A DNA stretch of 64,000 bases, taken from NCBI GenBank assembly GCA_947646735.1, contig CANTFK010000631.1, positions 62,001 through 126,000 of the forward strand, in the 5' to 3' direction. Source of the DNA: Peronospora farinosa (lineage: Eukaryota > Oomycota > Peronosporomycetes > Peronosporales > Peronosporaceae). A program made the position numbers and the translations under genes. The notes under the pieces were generated by a model that worked only from the letters and a program-made list of their open reading frames with translations, did not search any database and had not been told where the DNA came from. Below, piece by piece: positions 1-11,634 of this stretch (position 1 is its first letter; every line of letters starts with the position of its first letter).

Positions 1-33
1 ATTATATAGCAGTCTTGTGAATGAGGCTTTCCA

Positions 34-872
34 TCAAGAAGTGATGCGACTTTGATAAACATGGCAACAGACTGCTGTACGCATCAATTCTTTACTAGAC
101 TTCAGATCCACTTCCTGCGATGTTGCCAGCATCTTAAACGTCTTTGCATAAATATCGCAGTACTGTAGTCCATTCAGCAACAGCTTCTTCGATATGTCCT
201 GTTGGCGAATGAACTCTTCGGGTATGTTAATGCCTTTCAGAGCTTTGCATCTCTGCACTGCAAACCGCACCGACCTTGCCATCTTCGGAACTCAGGTAAA
301 AGAGACTATTTGGCTCAAATTTGGTCAATCGTCGGTACACTAGCAAATTTTTCTTGTGCTTGGAAACGAGGTGGAAATCCCTTACGCACAGCAGTGTGGT
401 TTACCAATACCCAGCAAGCCCATCACAATACTTTTCTTCGTATGCAAGTATTCACGCTATTGTGAAAAGACTCTTGAAACTATCCATCCAGCATTTTCCA
501 TTCGCCAAACTTTTCCACTTTGGTACGTACATCTACCCAAGCTGCTCATATACGAAGGGCTCTTGTGTACAGCAATGACACCCCGCTCGTTCAGTAGAAT
601 GCATTCCTCAGCGTATTTTATGGCTCGTTCAGTACAATGGCGGGTGGAAGCTGTACATTTGCTGTAATCGAAACAACATTCGCAACCTGTGCTGGCAACT
701 TACCAGCACGTGTACCGGAATATTCCAGCTGCAACATCCTCCTCGAGACTTGAATCCGCATAGCTTCCTCCATGTAGCCAATTAACCACGCTGACTGCGC
801 TTCCGCACCGTCTACAGCGTCAGACCACTGATGTAACTCACGCTTTGCTTCACCTTTGCATCCGTCAGCCAT
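34..872 (-). pseudogene. Unrecognised multi-exon reading frame, copy A
   Basis: I do not recognise this product. An ATG at 872 opens about 56 codons that end at a plausible donor (GTAAGT) near 707. A second open stretch (282-34) encodes a lysine- and leucine-rich 80-residue tail, with frame-breaking sequence in between that could be intron or decay. No domain could be assigned. It lies downstream of the RAB7 remnant on the same strand and is present almost unchanged in the second copy at 16859-17697. It is typed as a pseudogene here because the whole segment is a truncated duplicate; it could equally be a real gene with several introns. Confidence 0.3.
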
Positions 873-1404
873 GCTTCGCGGCCCTTATCTTTCTGTGCCA
901 GGAGGAGCGCTGGTCCATGGCATTACATGAGATTGTCACCAACTTCATCTCTTTGATTGCCCTTTTCAAGTGTCCCACTGACTTGTTGTAATGGAGTCCA
1001 CAGGAAAGATTCTTGCTTTTTCAACCAGCACACACATTTGATAAAGCAGTACCATTTTCCTACAGCTGAGAAATTGTCGAAGGAGATAATTTGTCAAGTC
1101 AGCAAAAGCGAATTAAAGCGATGGGTCAGCACTGAAAAAGCAGAAAGGTCAGAGGTATCAATGGCAGTGGACAAAACTATCTTCCTGTGAAATGGGGTTA
1201 GTTAGACGACAGCCTCTATCGAAAACTAGCAAATGAATTTCTCGTCCTACAAAAGTGAGACTGAAATTACGCTCGTCTGGCCTGGCTTGCTCATCTTGCT
1301 CATTGCTCCATTGCCTTCTCGCGGACCTTGTCTTGATATGACTCATCACATGTGCTAACGTCGAGCTGTCCTCATAAATTCAATGCAGCACACAACGTCA
1401 CAGT

Positions 1405-2106
1405 TTAGCAGCATGAAGAGCTCTCCCGCTTCGATGATGTGCAACTGAGATCAATCGTTTCAGGTACGTAACTGCAGCAGCCAAAACAACACGGGTTCAA
1501 GACAACTTTATACAAATCACCACACATTTGCAATTCTACCTTATACTGGTATACGTACATATCGTCTTCATGGCCCTTGTGCAAAGCCGAAGCAGCAATT
1601 GTCTGAAACGCTTCTTCCACACTCGTCGCTTCTTTCGCACTTGTTTCATAGTGCTGAATTGGCTAAATCACTCCCACCGTAATAAACATCAACACCAATC
1701 ATGTAATTGCAGCACTGTCATATCCACTCACCTGTTGGACGTTCTTTCCACGGCACCACTCGTGCGCCTTCTCCTTGGGAACCTGCACCACGATTATGAT
1801 AAGTCATTCAACAGCCACAATTTCTAGACCCTCAGCCCAAGTCAATTATTTCTCCTCACTCTTCGTTCCGACTCCTTGTCCACCTTGTTACCCAGTACAA
1901 TAAACGGAAAGGCATCCGAGTCTCTTGGTCCTGCCTGTGCCAAGAACTCGTCTCGCCACGTGTCCAGCTTCTCAAAAGACTACAATGAAACGATAGAAAT
2001 GTCAGCCTTCTGCAGCCTCACTACTACATCTTCACTGTTATTAATTGCCTTGGGGTTGGTAATGTCATAGTCCAGCACACATGCATCAGCTACACGGTAA
2101 GAGGCG
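1405..2106 (-). pseudogene. RAB7 GTPase 3' fragment (duplicated, 5' half missing)
   Basis: Counterparts of RAB7 exons 3-6 lie at about 1979-1860, 1782-1732, 1653-1559 and 1471-1405, followed by the terminal double-cysteine and stop, plus the last roughly 79 nt of exon 2. Exon 1 and most of exon 2, which carry the P-loop, switch I and switch II, are absent because the duplication ends at about 2106. Without a start codon and nucleotide-binding motifs it cannot encode a GTPase. The intact parent is at 18230-19243. Confidence 0.92.
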
Positions 2107-4753
2107 AGAATGGTTTGAGTGCATCAATAGAGTTTGCCGATGGCCCGTAGTGTTTCATTCGCTTCGTGACAAATTTCCTGCGTCCTGGTTTCAGACTCGG
2201 AGCTTGAGTGGAAGATGGGCCAGCGTGCACATAGAATAAAACTTCGTTCGCAAGTAGCCGTTGCACCTCGCGACGAGCACTTGTTGGTAATGCGGAAAGG
2301 TCAAGAATGTCGCGCGTCTTTCGAGCGTCATTGAATCGCAAATCGTAGGAACCCAGACAGCGCGGCAGCGCTCTGATTACAGTTGAAACCACTTCTAATT
2401 CCTCCAGCTCCAAGAAACGAAAACAGCCTCCATCATCATAAATAATATCGAAGTCACTCGGTGAACTCCGTGGATGGCCACCACCAACGCTCTTCCGGAT
2501 TACTCGGTCGAATTGGAAGCACTTCAGACGTAAAACATTGCCGTGCCACGAAGCGAGTGAGTCGCTCTGTCAAATCAAATGGAAGCGATACTAACACACT
2601 GTTACCGTCTAACATCATCGATGCGTTTGGCGAGGCGTTCAGAATGATGTTGTTCTGCTCGGACAACCTTAGTATAAGCAGCGGTGTTGAGATTTCATGG
2701 GCTCCATGGCGCTGAAACACTTTCTATTCAACCATGACATATTTCGCTTAGACTCAAGCACAGTATCCGCTACAAAAGATAAAATGGTTCCCAGCCTGTA
2801 AAACGTTCCTGGCGTATGTTTTGCGCGTTATTGGACCTCGTAGCTGCACGTTTTAACGGACTTCAGATGATCGTACGTGTAGTCGGTGTGATTAAGAGAC
2901 TTCGGTGAGACCAGGACGTCAACAAGTTGACTAAAAATTTGCCATGTGGGTTTGCGAGAGTTTCCAGAGCCTAGGAACCTTCGATCTCTACCTTAGCAGG
3001 CAATAGTGGTCTCGCAGTAGCTCCTTCGTGTTCGGCCGTCATGATGGATCACATTCGCAGAGCCACAAAATTATCGTTTTTTCACCCATAGAACCTGGCA
3101 GCAGATGACTCGTTTGAATCGGATAATATTAAGCCAGTCATAGTTTCTCCAGAAGGGGAGGAGTCACCGTTGCTATCGTCGTCTTCCGTGACCTTGGAAA
3201 GTTGAACGGCGAGACCAAAATCTCCTAGCTTTACACTTCCGGCGAGTCCAGAAACAAGTTAGGTGGCTTGATATCGTGGTGATAATGCCTTGACGATGTA
3301 TATAGACAAGCGGCACCAGGATTGGTGAAACATCGTCCAAGTTTAGTTGGCGTCTTTCCATAGACCTCCCTTGTCTATCGCCTCTCTGAGAGCGTTTCCC
3401 TCGCAAAAAAATCTCCATCTGCATGTACAATTTCTCGAGCTTCCTCTTGTCCTCGAACACAGGATTTCTATGAGGCCGTTATTCGCCGAGATATACAACA
3501 TCTCCATCGTCACTGAAGTCAACCTCGTCCATCGGAGCTTCTTCTAGCGCTTCCCACTCAAAGCCATCATCAGGAAAGCTTTCGGATGCGCTTTTATGCG
3601 AAGGTAGCATGTATGTTTGTCTTTTACTACGCAGATCACGAGAGTCGTGGCGAGACGTCGATACAGGCTACAGTCCCGTGCTGCTGCCTATCGTGCCTTT
3701 GCCTTCAATCCGTGCCTGAAAGTACCGCACGATATGTCGGTGCTACATTCGTACCGTGTCTTTACTTCACGCAAATCTTCTTCTTCATCGTTTTGTCGTC
3801 CGGGTCTAGCTTGACCTTCTTGACAAGCGTAAAGCTGTCGGTCTAGACGATTACGTACATGCACTACCTATCCTCCGCGTCTTAGCAGTTCTACTCGTTA
3901 AAATCACCATGATACTTGGACTGGTACCGTTTTGAAGCCGCCACTGCGTCCAAGTTCAACTCATCCGAGTCCAAATTCAACACACTTGACACACTTTCAT
4001 CCCGCGTGGAACCTGCATTTATCTGCTGTTGGTAACTACTTGATGTCTCCCACCCTCACTACCAATACAGTCTCCATCAATATTAGATCGGTGTATCCTC
4101 CGTCTCCTTCATGTCTTCGTCATCGTCTCTCTTTTATTCTCACAGCGTCAATAAGCGCCAAAATTGCCTCATTCTTGACTTGAGACTGTTCTTCTTGTTG
4201 CTGCAGCACTGCGTCCTCCACCATAGTATCCTGTCTCTCTCTATCCTGTTGCCGAGTCATCATTTGGTCGAATTTGTTGTTGGTCCTTATGATGTTCTTG
4301 AATGAAGTCAGTGGCAAAGACACGAGATCGTACACGATGCGTCCCCCATTGGCTCCAGCGCGAGTTTCTCCATCCCACCGTCAGTTTCTGCGTCTCCGCA
4401 TCATACAAGCCGTGCTTAGCTTCCACCGTAATATTGGGCGGCTATTGATTGGATACGCCCGTGTCAAGTCGAAATGCAGCAGCACTTCGGCCGTCGTAGC
4501 TAGCAATCGGATAGTGAAGATGTAGGCGTATAGCGGTGTAGAGCTCTGCATCGCTAGGTCTTGATCGCAAATGACTTGTAACACTTCCAGCTCTTGGGTC
4601 TGTAGCTCGGATAAAGTAGCGGCGTCATAAGAGCTGAAGTGTCGTGGGTTACACGTTTATAGAAAGAGAATAGAGCAAAAATGTTGAAATGGTTAAGGAG
4701 AGGAGATGTAAACGTAGCAACATACCTCTTTTCTTCCCCTTCTTCCGACTCAT
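2107..4753 (-). pseudogene. GCN2-type eIF2-alpha kinase pseudogene
   Basis: GCN2 kinases sense uncharged tRNA and phosphorylate eIF2-alpha. Read on the minus strand, the expected domain order is visible but in broken frames. A start ATG at 4753 opens a short basic exon; an intron with GT-AG ends lies at 4725-4634. An RWD-like stretch follows (about 4633-4240, including the pieces KHGLYDAETQKL and MYDLVSL), then an acidic/glutamine linker. The kinase N-lobe (KKVKLDPDDKTMKKKIC) lies around 3850-3760, the C-lobe (KLYMQME, LVYIHRQGII and NLFLDS in alternating frames) around 3440-3230, and a HisRS-like region at 2720-2107 (RHGAHEISTPLL, VSLPFDLTERLTRFVAR, then LRFNDARKTRDILDL). A frameshift sits near 2440 and several stops interrupt the kinase part. 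The 3' end is cut where the RAB7 duplication joins. Whether a functional paralogue exists elsewhere cannot be seen. Confidence 0.85.
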
Positions 4754-5213
4754 ACTTCAGTGAACGAGGTGGTACACCGATATTATTGGATTGTGAGAAA
4801 AACTTGCCATGATTGAGGACGCTATGTAAACTCGTGCATATGATGAAGTGATTAGAAAGGCCATGAAGAACAAGACACACAGACTTGCAATCTGTCACAA
4901 GTGGCTCGAGAGGATGCATCTCTAAAGACTTTAATACAAATGCTTGAAAAATAAGAAGACGAATGGCATCTGCAGCATTGTGATGGACACCCTATCCAAT
5001 GCAGTAGAAACTTCTCGATCACGTAGAAACTAGCGTGCTTTAACCGTTGGTGTATTATCGACGAAGCTGCAGGAAACAACCACTTTTACTTGATGTCACT
5101 CTTTTTTTGCAAGTAAACAGTCAGGAGATCACTTGAGAATTTGCTGCCTGCTAACGGTCAGATTATTCTGTGTAAATTTAGTGCTTTAAGCCACATTCTG
5201 GCAAGTTACAATG
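4754..5213. other. Non-coding flank between GCN2 pseudogene and gypsy element
   Basis: About 460 bp upstream of the GCN2-like start. Short open frames exist but none shows recognisable coding structure. The right edge is the target site of the gypsy element, and the flank resumes at 13343. Confidence 0.5.
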
Positions 5214-5218
5214 CAATG

Positions 5219-5859
5219 TGTAGCGGAGCTACACAGCTCTTTAGCCAGAGGAAGACTTTCGGCTGGAAGCCTCTTAGTTCTAGAGAACTAAATAGAGTGA
5301 AGGCTAAAAGCCACTTAGTTCTAAGGAACTAATTAAACGACTTAAAGTCACCCTGTTCTAAGGAACTAGGAAAGAGCCTTTTAATCAATCAAGCAATATG
5401 CTTAAGGTTCAGAGAACCAACGCACAGAGTGCAAGAACAAGCTAGAAGCTTAGGGGTTCAGAGAACCAACGCACGAAGTGCACAAGAGAACAAGTCAGAA
5501 CGACTTGCGATCTTAAACTCAAAAGGAGAACTGATTTTATTTATGCTTTAAGATTTTATGAATAGTCCTACTTTAAGTACACTACACTAGATTAATTACT
5601 ATTATAGTAATTATTATATGCAGACTTTGCTATTGGACGACGTATCGTCTAAACATCTGTGTATGATGTACTTAATACAGCGTTATCGATTTATCGAATC
5701 CGAATCGATAAGATACGGTATTACCGAATACCGTATTATAACGCTCATACTTAATACCTCTCTAACGAGAAGTATAATAATGCATTATATGCAATACAAA
5801 GGAGAGTTTAAGCGTAAACTCTCGGAAAGACGTTACAACCGTCGTGTAACCCCGTTACA
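5219..5859 (-). repeat. Gypsy 3' LTR
   Basis: 641 bp, 3' LTR in element orientation. It carries several short inverted repeats, including GTTCT/AGAAC-type palindromes at 5276-5289, 5317-5330, 5354-5365, 5406-5418 and 5455-5467, and hairpins at 5802-5823 and around 5711-5737. Two direct copies of a GGTTCAGAGAACCAACGCAC block lie about 50 bp apart. Because the antisense ORF starts 112 bp inside this LTR, the LTR could also act as its upstream region. Confidence 0.95.
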
Positions 5860-5873
5860 CCCTCCCCCACCAG
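5860..5873 (-). promoter_or_regulatory. Polypurine tract
   Basis: On the minus strand a G-rich run (GGTGGGGGAGGG) abuts the 3' LTR. Its position and composition are those of a plus-strand priming site for LTR retrotransposon reverse transcription. Confidence 0.75.
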
Positions 5874-5970
5874 ACTGACGTTCCCATAGAATGTCACTCG
5901 ACATCTTTCCTCATAGAGGTAGTGCTTTAGCGAACTTTTAAAACCTCACGGTTTGTTCACGGCACACAAC

Positions 5971-7254
5971 ATGACGCCTCCCGGCAGTGAGTCACAGACT
6001 CTTAGGGACCTTATTGAGGACGACCTTGACGAAGCGGTTGATTACGAAAGTGACACCGTCTTTGTGGGACCCGATGGGTCCCCTTTAGCCACCCTCACGG
6101 GTGAAGATGACACTCGTCATGCACCGAATCCGTTCCCTGAACGTGGTGCAGCAGATGCGCTAACAGCGTTACGTGACCCGCCTGACGTATCATCAACGGT
6201 AACGGTTACCAATCCACTCGACGAGCAGCAACAGCGGTCCATCGACCAAGAGGAAGGCGCCAAGCGCCGAACGAAGAACATGACGCGGCTGCAGGACCAC
6301 CGACAGTACAGGTTCAAGCCACCTACGGTGGAAGAACGTCTAAAGGAAGCATCTGGGCATTCCCTTTCTGGTTGGACCATTGGGCCTGAGGCCATTTCAC
6401 CTGAGGATGTTGCCACACGCACGGCACTTCGACAACGATATCTGGAGCCCCATATCACTACTCAAAGCCAATACTTGGCACGCCTTAATAGGCAAGTGCG
6501 CGGTGCGCCAGTTCCTCCGATGAAGGGTGTTCCCATCCTTCTGTTCGCGGGGGAAACCGAGGAAGAAGAAGACACGGCTTTCAGCCGCTGGGCGCATTAT
6601 GCGCGACGTTTAAGCAGCATGTGGGCCCTACGGGCAAGTGCCGATGTGGCAGATGTTCGACTTGAGCGGAAGATGCGTTATGATTACGCTAAATTGAAGG
6701 CCCGGGGGAAATTGAAATCCCAACGAACGCATTATGCGCCTGCTGCCCAGCAGCCCAATGTTTCGGCTACCCCTGTAGCCGCGAGTTCACGACAGCCCGA
6801 GGCCGCTAACCCGCCTACCCTCACCCTTACTGGTGAGAAGCGTCAGCGCCAACAGACAGACCCTGCGCACGACGCTCAAAAACGTCCACGGCGTACGGGC
6901 AATCCTGCCGAAGGGGAGTCTCAAATTCCCATGAATTCCATGATTCGGGATAACCCCGCCATTTCACCAGATACTGGTTTTGACCATGGCGGCGACGCTT
7001 CTGCAGTAGACGCTCCACATGGAACTGCAGGTTCCCCTGCGCATCGAGCAAAGGAGGAGGAGGTCGGTGTATCGGAACAAGCTCATGCCGAGCTTGTTCA
7101 GGAGGTGCGGACCCTTCGTGAGGAGAGGCAGACGATGAACTCCCGGCTTGAGTCCCTGGAAGAGAGTCGGACCCGAATGCAGGGTCAACTTGACTTGTTG
7201 GTGCAGATGCTCCGTCCCGCGACAATGCCAATGGGCCCGGCGCGAGCGCCTTAG
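5971..7254 (+). CDS. Antisense ORF of the gypsy element (coiled-coil, basic patches)
   Basis: A 427-residue frame runs on the strand opposite to gag-pol, from the first ATG at 5971 to TAG at 7254. I recognise no family. Visible features are an acidic N-terminal third (residues about 10-60), a middle part containing an [18 protein letters not shown] stretch, basic nuclear-localisation-like patches (EKRQRQQ and KRPRR, about residues 285-310), and a C-terminal heptad-like segment (about residues 370-415, [20 protein letters not shown]) expected to form a coiled coil. Its last 428 nt overlap the 3' end of pol in antisense, across the chromodomain. The rest fills about 860 bp between pol and the 3' LTR that would otherwise be non-coding. 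It may be expressed from the 3' LTR; that is inference. It could be a chance ORF only where it overlaps pol; the non-overlapping 285 codons are open without that constraint. Confidence 0.7.
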   Translation: MTPPGSESQTLRDLIEDDLDEAVDYESDTVFVGPDGSPLATLTGEDDTRHAPNPFPERGAADALTALRDPPDVSSTVTVTNPLDEQQQRSIDQEEGAKRRTKNMTRLQDHRQYRFKPPTVEERLKEASGHSLSGWTIGPEAISPEDVATRTALRQRYLEPHITTQSQYLARLNRQVRGAPVPPMKGVPILLFAGETEEEEDTAFSRWAHYARRLSSMWALRASADVADVRLERKMRYDYAKLKARGKLKSQRTHYAPAAQQPNVSATPVAASSRQPEAANPPTLTLTGEKRQRQQTDPAHDAQKRPRRTGNPAEGESQIPMNSMIRDNPAISPDTGFDHGGDASAVDAPHGTAGSPAHRAKEEEVGVSEQAHAELVQEVRTLREERQTMNSRLESLEESRTRMQGQLDLLVQMLRPATMPMGPARAP

Positions 7255-10200
7255 CGTCTATTTGGGACGGATCCCGATAAGGTTTCAACATGGCGACATA
7301 GAACACAGGATGTGTACGCAATTTGCGCGGCAAGTTAAGCGTATACGCTGTGCCTTTCTTGGCAATGACCTTAAAGGGTCCGATAAAGCGCGGACGCAAC
7401 TTCGTCTTAAAGACAGCGGATACTACATTGGTAGGTAGGTTTTTAGCATTAAGTAATACTTGGTCTCCGACCTCATAATCATTAATACAACCTCTGCCTT
7501 TCGCATCTGCATATTCCTTTTGTTTATCTTGACTATCAGCCATTGCATCTTGCACATGTCGTAAGACATTTAGTCGCGTTGCGAGAAACGCATTTACCTG
7601 TTTCCTAACAGTATTAGGGCTGACATCAGCAAGCCGATCGGCAACCTCTCCCCCACCAAGCCCTGAACCACTCGGTGGTAGCGTTAACGGAACGCGTGGG
7701 TGTGTGAGACCATTGACATAGAACGGAGTGTAGCCGGTGGAGGCGTGCACGGAATTATTGAGTGCAAACTCAACTACAGGGAGCATAGAGCTCCAACGCT
7801 TAGGCGTTTCAGCACAAACGCTGCGTAGGATATCTTCAACAACGCGATTTACGCGTTCGGTTTGACCATCGGTCTGCGGATGATCCGCCGTGGACATGTC
7901 CAAACGGGTGCCCAGCACCTGGAAGACGGACTTCCAAAATTTACTCGTAAAACGAGGATCACGATCAGAAACAATTGCCACTGGCAAGCCATGTTGGCGA
8001 AACACCCGATCGATAAACAGCTCCGCTGTACCCACACCATCGATCGAATCTGGCACAGCCGCTAAGTGAGCCATCTTGCTCAAACGGTCAACAAAGACCA
8101 CAATACCTGTATTGCCATGCGAATCTTTCGGTAGGCCAAATACAAAGTCCATACTAATGGACTCCCAGCACCCAGTGGGAATAGGCAAACTAGCCAGCGG
8201 CGCTGCCGAATGGGGCGAGGGTTTCACCCGCTGACACATTTCACACGTACGCACATATGTGCTCACCCATTTGTATAATTTGGGCCACCAATAACTTTGG
8301 CATACTGCCCCATAGGTCTTTTCACGACCCAAATGACCACCGATGGCGGTGTCATGTACCTCATAGAGGATACGATGCTTCAGGTCCTCGTCATGAGGAA
8401 CTACAATACGCGGAGGATCCGCTACATCTGTACGATAGTACAACAGCCCCTCATCGATAGAATATCGATGGAGGCTTGCACGCAATCGTGCCGACAATTT
8501 AATGTCCGAGTCTTTAAACTCCTCACTGCCAAGAGCATGTAGCAACGCTATACAGTGATCATCTTTAGCATACGCCGTACGAATGAGATCGGTGATAGAA
8601 GACGACAACATCGTCACATGAGCAAGCTCATAATCAGGTCTGCGTGACAACGCATCAGCCAAAGCATTTTGCTTGCCCGGCTTATATTTCACCTCGAAGT
8701 TATATTCGGCAAAGAATGACAGCCATCTGGCCATTCTCTGCGAGAGATGCGGCGACTGAGTCGCAGTGCGTAACGACGCATGATCGGTATAGATCACAAA
8801 AGGCTTTGAGCCCAGCAGATGAACTCTGAATTTGACCAGGGCATACTTCATCGCAAGTAGCTCTTTGTCGTGAACTGGATAGTTCTTTTCTGCAGCTTTC
8901 AGCTGGCGAGATTCAAAAGCGATTACACGCTCACGGCCTTCATCATCTGATTGTAACAGAGCACTGCCAATGGCAAAATCCGATGCGTCACAGACGACGC
9001 TAAACGGTCGGTCAGGGTCTGGCAAAGCCAAAATAGGAGCATGTAGAAGGCTTGCCTTCACTGCTTGAAAAGCATTTTCGTGTTCGGCATGCCAACACCA
9101 TTCCACATCCTTTTTAAGGAGATTGGATAACGGCCGAGCCATATCAGCGTAATTTTCGCTATACTTGTGTAAGTAATTGGCAAGGCCAAGCCATTTACGC
9201 AAGTCCTTCTGAGACTGTGGAACAGGCCAATCGACTATGGCTTTGACTTTGGCGGGATCCGCTCGTAGTCCTCGCTTCCCAATGAAGCACCCTAGAAAGG
9301 GAATTTCTTCGGCCCCGAAGATGCACTTAGAGGCATTAGCATATAATTTATTAGTGCGCATGCACTCGAGCACTGCTCGTAAATGAACAATATGGTTCTC
9401 AATATCTGACCGCCCATGTTCAGCTCGGCTATGGACAAAAATGTCATCAAAATACGTCTGTGCATAACTTCGATGGGGTCGAAACAATTGCGTCACCAAA
9501 CGGTTAAACGTAGCCGGAGCATTAGATAGCCCCTGGGGCATCACTAACCACTCCCAGAGCATACCGCTCGGAGTACTAACAGCAGTAAGCGGAATATCAC
9601 TAGCTCGCATGAGCAATTGGTAATAACCATCGACTAAGTCGAGCGCACTGTACATGGTACAACCGACCATATTGTTCTGAAGAACATCCTTTCTAGGTAT
9701 CGGTGTCTGTGCAGGTATAGTGGCCGCATTGAGCTTATTATAAGCATGAACAATACGCCATTTACCATTTGGTTTCTTAACACAGAAAGTGGGTGTCGAG
9801 TGCGGAGATTTACTTTCACGCACCATGCCCGCCGCGTGCTTTGCACGAAAGAACTCGTCAATGACGTCACACTGTTCTTTGGGTAAAGGCCACTGCCGTG
9901 TTACACAGTATTTGGTTCCGGGAACCAAGTCAATTTCATGACGTACGCCCCTATCAGGTGGTAGAACCGACGGTGGATCGTGACACACCACGTCCTGGAA
10001 TTCTTTTACCAAAGGATAGTAGGGATCTGAAGGGTCCTTTAGAATAGATGCCCCACTACGTGCACTTAGTGCCGCTTTGGTATCTTCAAGGACTGTCTCA
10101 TCGACAAGCGAGGATGAGTTCAGCTCGAGGTTAGGTCGAATGACCACCATATCGGACAGAGCACCTGCCTTCAAGGCCTGATGAAATTCATCCACAGACA

Positions 10201-11548
10201 TTTCGCCTAGCTCTAAAAGAGCATTTAATGATGGGAGGGCCTCAAGGTCAACCTCACCATCTACATCACCTGTCACTCCGTTGACCAGGGTGTACAACTG
10301 GTCATTGACATTACTATGCGATAAAACAGACGCTTTGCGTCTCGCAGCCGCCATCTGGCGACGCTGCCGTCTCCTTGACGAGACCGTACTCTTCAAAGTA
10401 CTTGGGATGTTATCGTCCCCAAGGTCAACAGACCCCTTGTCGTTTACCTGCCCTATGTAAGGGCCGATGTCATTACCGACACCCAATGGGTCACTAGTAC
10501 CAGTGACTTCACTAACAAGGTCATTGACCTTCACTCGCTCTATACGAGAGCCGATGTCATTACCGACACCCAGTGGGTCACTAGTACCAGTGACTTCACT
10601 AACAAGGTCATTGACCTTCACTCGCTCTATACGAGAGCCGATGTCATTACCGACATCCAGTGGGTCACTAGTACCAGTGACTTCACTAACAAGGTCATTG
10701 ACCTTCACTCGCTCTATACGAGAGCCGATGTCATTACCGACATCCAGTGAATCGCATTTCCAGCCAATATCACTAACAAGGTCATCGACCTTAACTTGCT
10801 CTATACGAGAGCCGATGTCATTATCGACATCCAGTGAATCGCATTTACAGCCAATATCACTAACAAGGTCATCGACCTTAACTTGCTCTATACGAGAGCC
10901 GATGTCATTACCGACATCCAGTAAATCGCATTTACAGCCAATATTACTATGAGTATCACTTAACGGAGTACGTGCCGTTCCACTAAGTGTCATTGAGCTC
11001 TGCTCGACACTATTATTGTTGACATCGGAGTTTATCAACTCAGACACTCCAATGTCCAGCACATTAACTGAATCAGTTAATGGCTCGCGCCAATAGCACT
11101 TTTGTTTTCTAGCGAAGGTGGGTTCATGACTCTCCAAAGCTTCGCTAGGAACATCGCGCGTTGCGCCTAAAGTTTTGGATCTCCAATCGATCCACGGCTC
11201 ATGGCGTTCCAGCCAGGCCATACCGAGAATGAGATCATATCTCGAGTCCAAATCTAGGACAAGACAGCGTTCAACGCTATTGAAATCTAAAAATTTCACA
11301 CCTAAGTTCAACGGAACTTTAGGAACGGTGACACGTACACCAGTCGCGAGACGTACGGTTATACTGTCACCCTCTTGCGCTTCCAGCGCCTCAGCATACA
11401 GCTGACTCCCCTCAAGGGAGCGACGTCGGACATAATTCCCTGACGCCCCTGAGTCAATTAAAATTGACCAGGGTTTCTCAAAACCCTTAACGGTTGCCGA
11501 CACAACCAACAAGCCTGGCTTGTAATTTTGTTCTATGGGAGCATCCAC
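6827..11548 (-). CDS. pol: Gypsy Pol polyprotein with C-terminal chromodomain
   Basis: A 1573-codon open frame. In order: retropepsin-like protease (DSGA at about residue 32); a linker with 29-residue tandem repeats (about 195-365); reverse transcriptase with the catalytic YFDD at about residue 699; RNase H ([14 protein letters not shown] to TDHASLRTA); integrase with an N-terminal H-H-C-C zinc motif and core acids in SMDFV (about 1132), SDRDPRF (about 1195) and QTERVNR (about 1230); a GPF-type segment; and a chromodomain near the end ([16 protein letters not shown]). The frame is -1 relative to gag and stays open upstream across the gag stop, so the first listed codon (GTG) is probably not the true start; production by -1 frameshifting is likely. 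All catalytic residues examined are present, so it may be active. Confidence 0.95.
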   Translation of the reverse strand: MDAPIEQNYKPGLLVVSATVKGFEKPWSILIDSGASGNYVRRRSLEGSQLYAEALEAQEGDSITVRLATGVRVTVPKVPLNLGVKFLDFNSVERCLVLDLDSRYDLILGMAWLERHEPWIDWRSKTLGATRDVPSEALESHEPTFARKQKCYWREPLTDSVNVLDIGVSELINSDVNNNSVEQSSMTLSGTARTPLSDTHSNIGCKCDLLDVGNDIGSRIEQVKVDDLVSDIGCKCDSLDVDNDIGSRIEQVKVDDLVSDIGWKCDSLDVGNDIGSRIERVKVNDLVSEVTGTSDPLDVGNDIGSRIERVKVNDLVSEVTGTSDPLGVGNDIGSRIERVKVNDLVSEVTGTSDPLGVGNDIGPYIGQVNDKGSVDLGDDNIPSTLKSTVSSRRRQRRQMAAARRKASVLSHSNVNDQLYTLVNGVTGDVDGEVDLEALPSLNALLELGEMSVDEFHQALKAGALSDMVVIRPNLELNSSSLVDETVLEDTKAALSARSGASILKDPSDPYYPLVKEFQDVVCHDPPSVLPPDRGVRHEIDLVPGTKYCVTRQWPLPKEQCDVIDEFFRAKHAAGMVRESKSPHSTPTFCVKKPNGKWRIVHAYNKLNAATIPAQTPIPRKDVLQNNMVGCTMYSALDLVDGYYQLLMRASDIPLTAVSTPSGMLWEWLVMPQGLSNAPATFNRLVTQLFRPHRSYAQTYFDDIFVHSRAEHGRSDIENHIVHLRAVLECMRTNKLYANASKCIFGAEEIPFLGCFIGKRGLRADPAKVKAIVDWPVPQSQKDLRKWLGLANYLHKYSENYADMARPLSNLLKKDVEWCWHAEHENAFQAVKASLLHAPILALPDPDRPFSVVCDASDFAIGSALLQSDDEGRERVIAFESRQLKAAEKNYPVHDKELLAMKYALVKFRVHLLGSKPFVIYTDHASLRTATQSPHLSQRMARWLSFFAEYNFEVKYKPGKQNALADALSRRPDYELAHVTMLSSSITDLIRTAYAKDDHCIALLHALGSEEFKDSDIKLSARLRASLHRYSIDEGLLYYRTDVADPPRIVVPHDEDLKHRILYEVHDTAIGGHLGREKTYGAVCQSYWWPKLYKWVSTYVRTCEMCQRVKPSPHSAAPLASLPIPTGCWESISMDFVFGLPKDSHGNTGIVVFVDRLSKMAHLAAVPDSIDGVGTAELFIDRVFRQHGLPVAIVSDRDPRFTSKFWKSVFQVLGTRLDMSTADHPQTDGQTERVNRVVEDILRSVCAETPKRWSSMLPVVEFALNNSVHASTGYTPFYVNGLTHPRVPLTLPPSGSGLGGGEVADRLADVSPNTVRKQVNAFLATRLNVLRHVQDAMADSQDKQKEYADAKGRGCINDYEVGDQVLLNAKNLPTNVVSAVFKTKLRPRFIGPFKVIAKKGTAYTLNLPRKLRTHPVFYVAMLKPYRDPSQIDAKALAPGPLALSRDGASAPTSQVDPAFGSDSLPGTQAGSSSSASPHEGSAPPEQARHELVPIHRPPPPLLDAQGNLQFHVERLLQKRRRHGQNQYLVKWRGYPESWNSWEFETPLRQDCPYAVDVFERRAQGLSVGADASHQ
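10450..10960 (-). repeat. 87-bp tandem repeat inside pol
   Basis: Six units begin about every 87 bp (10463, 10550, 10637, 10724, 10811, 10898). Each encodes 29 residues of the form [20 protein letters not shown] plus a variable tail, between protease and RT. The period is a multiple of three, so the reading frame is preserved. Two sub-types of the tail (EVTGTSDPL and DIGCKCDSL) are grouped in blocks, which indicates local expansion. Confidence 0.92.
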
Positions 11549-11634
11549 AGAACCACCTGGGGCTAAGCCCTGTTTACCTTTACCTCCTAAAGATTCAACA
11601 GAACTTAGTTCTTTCCCAGTAGGGCGCCCCGCGC

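Larger units (their letters stand above)
1..2106. repeat. Segmental duplication, copy A
   Basis: This stretch is almost identical to 16826-18931 at a constant offset of 16825. It contains the 3' half of the RAB7 gene and the region downstream of it. It may extend left of the window. Similarity stops abruptly at about 2106, where the RAB7 reading frame of the other copy continues but this copy passes into a GCN2-like pseudogene. About nine mismatches were seen by eye, eight of them in the last 300 bp. Copy A is the derived one because its RAB7 lacks the 5' exons. Confidence 0.95.

Noticed and set aside
957..1190. Plus-strand 77-codon ORF, also present in copy B
   Set aside because: Lies between minus-strand exons of the duplicated segment, with no recognisable domain.
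10467..10952. 161-codon plus-strand ORF with internal repeats
   Set aside because: It is the antisense shadow of the 87-bp repeat in pol; the period is a multiple of three, so several frames stay open.
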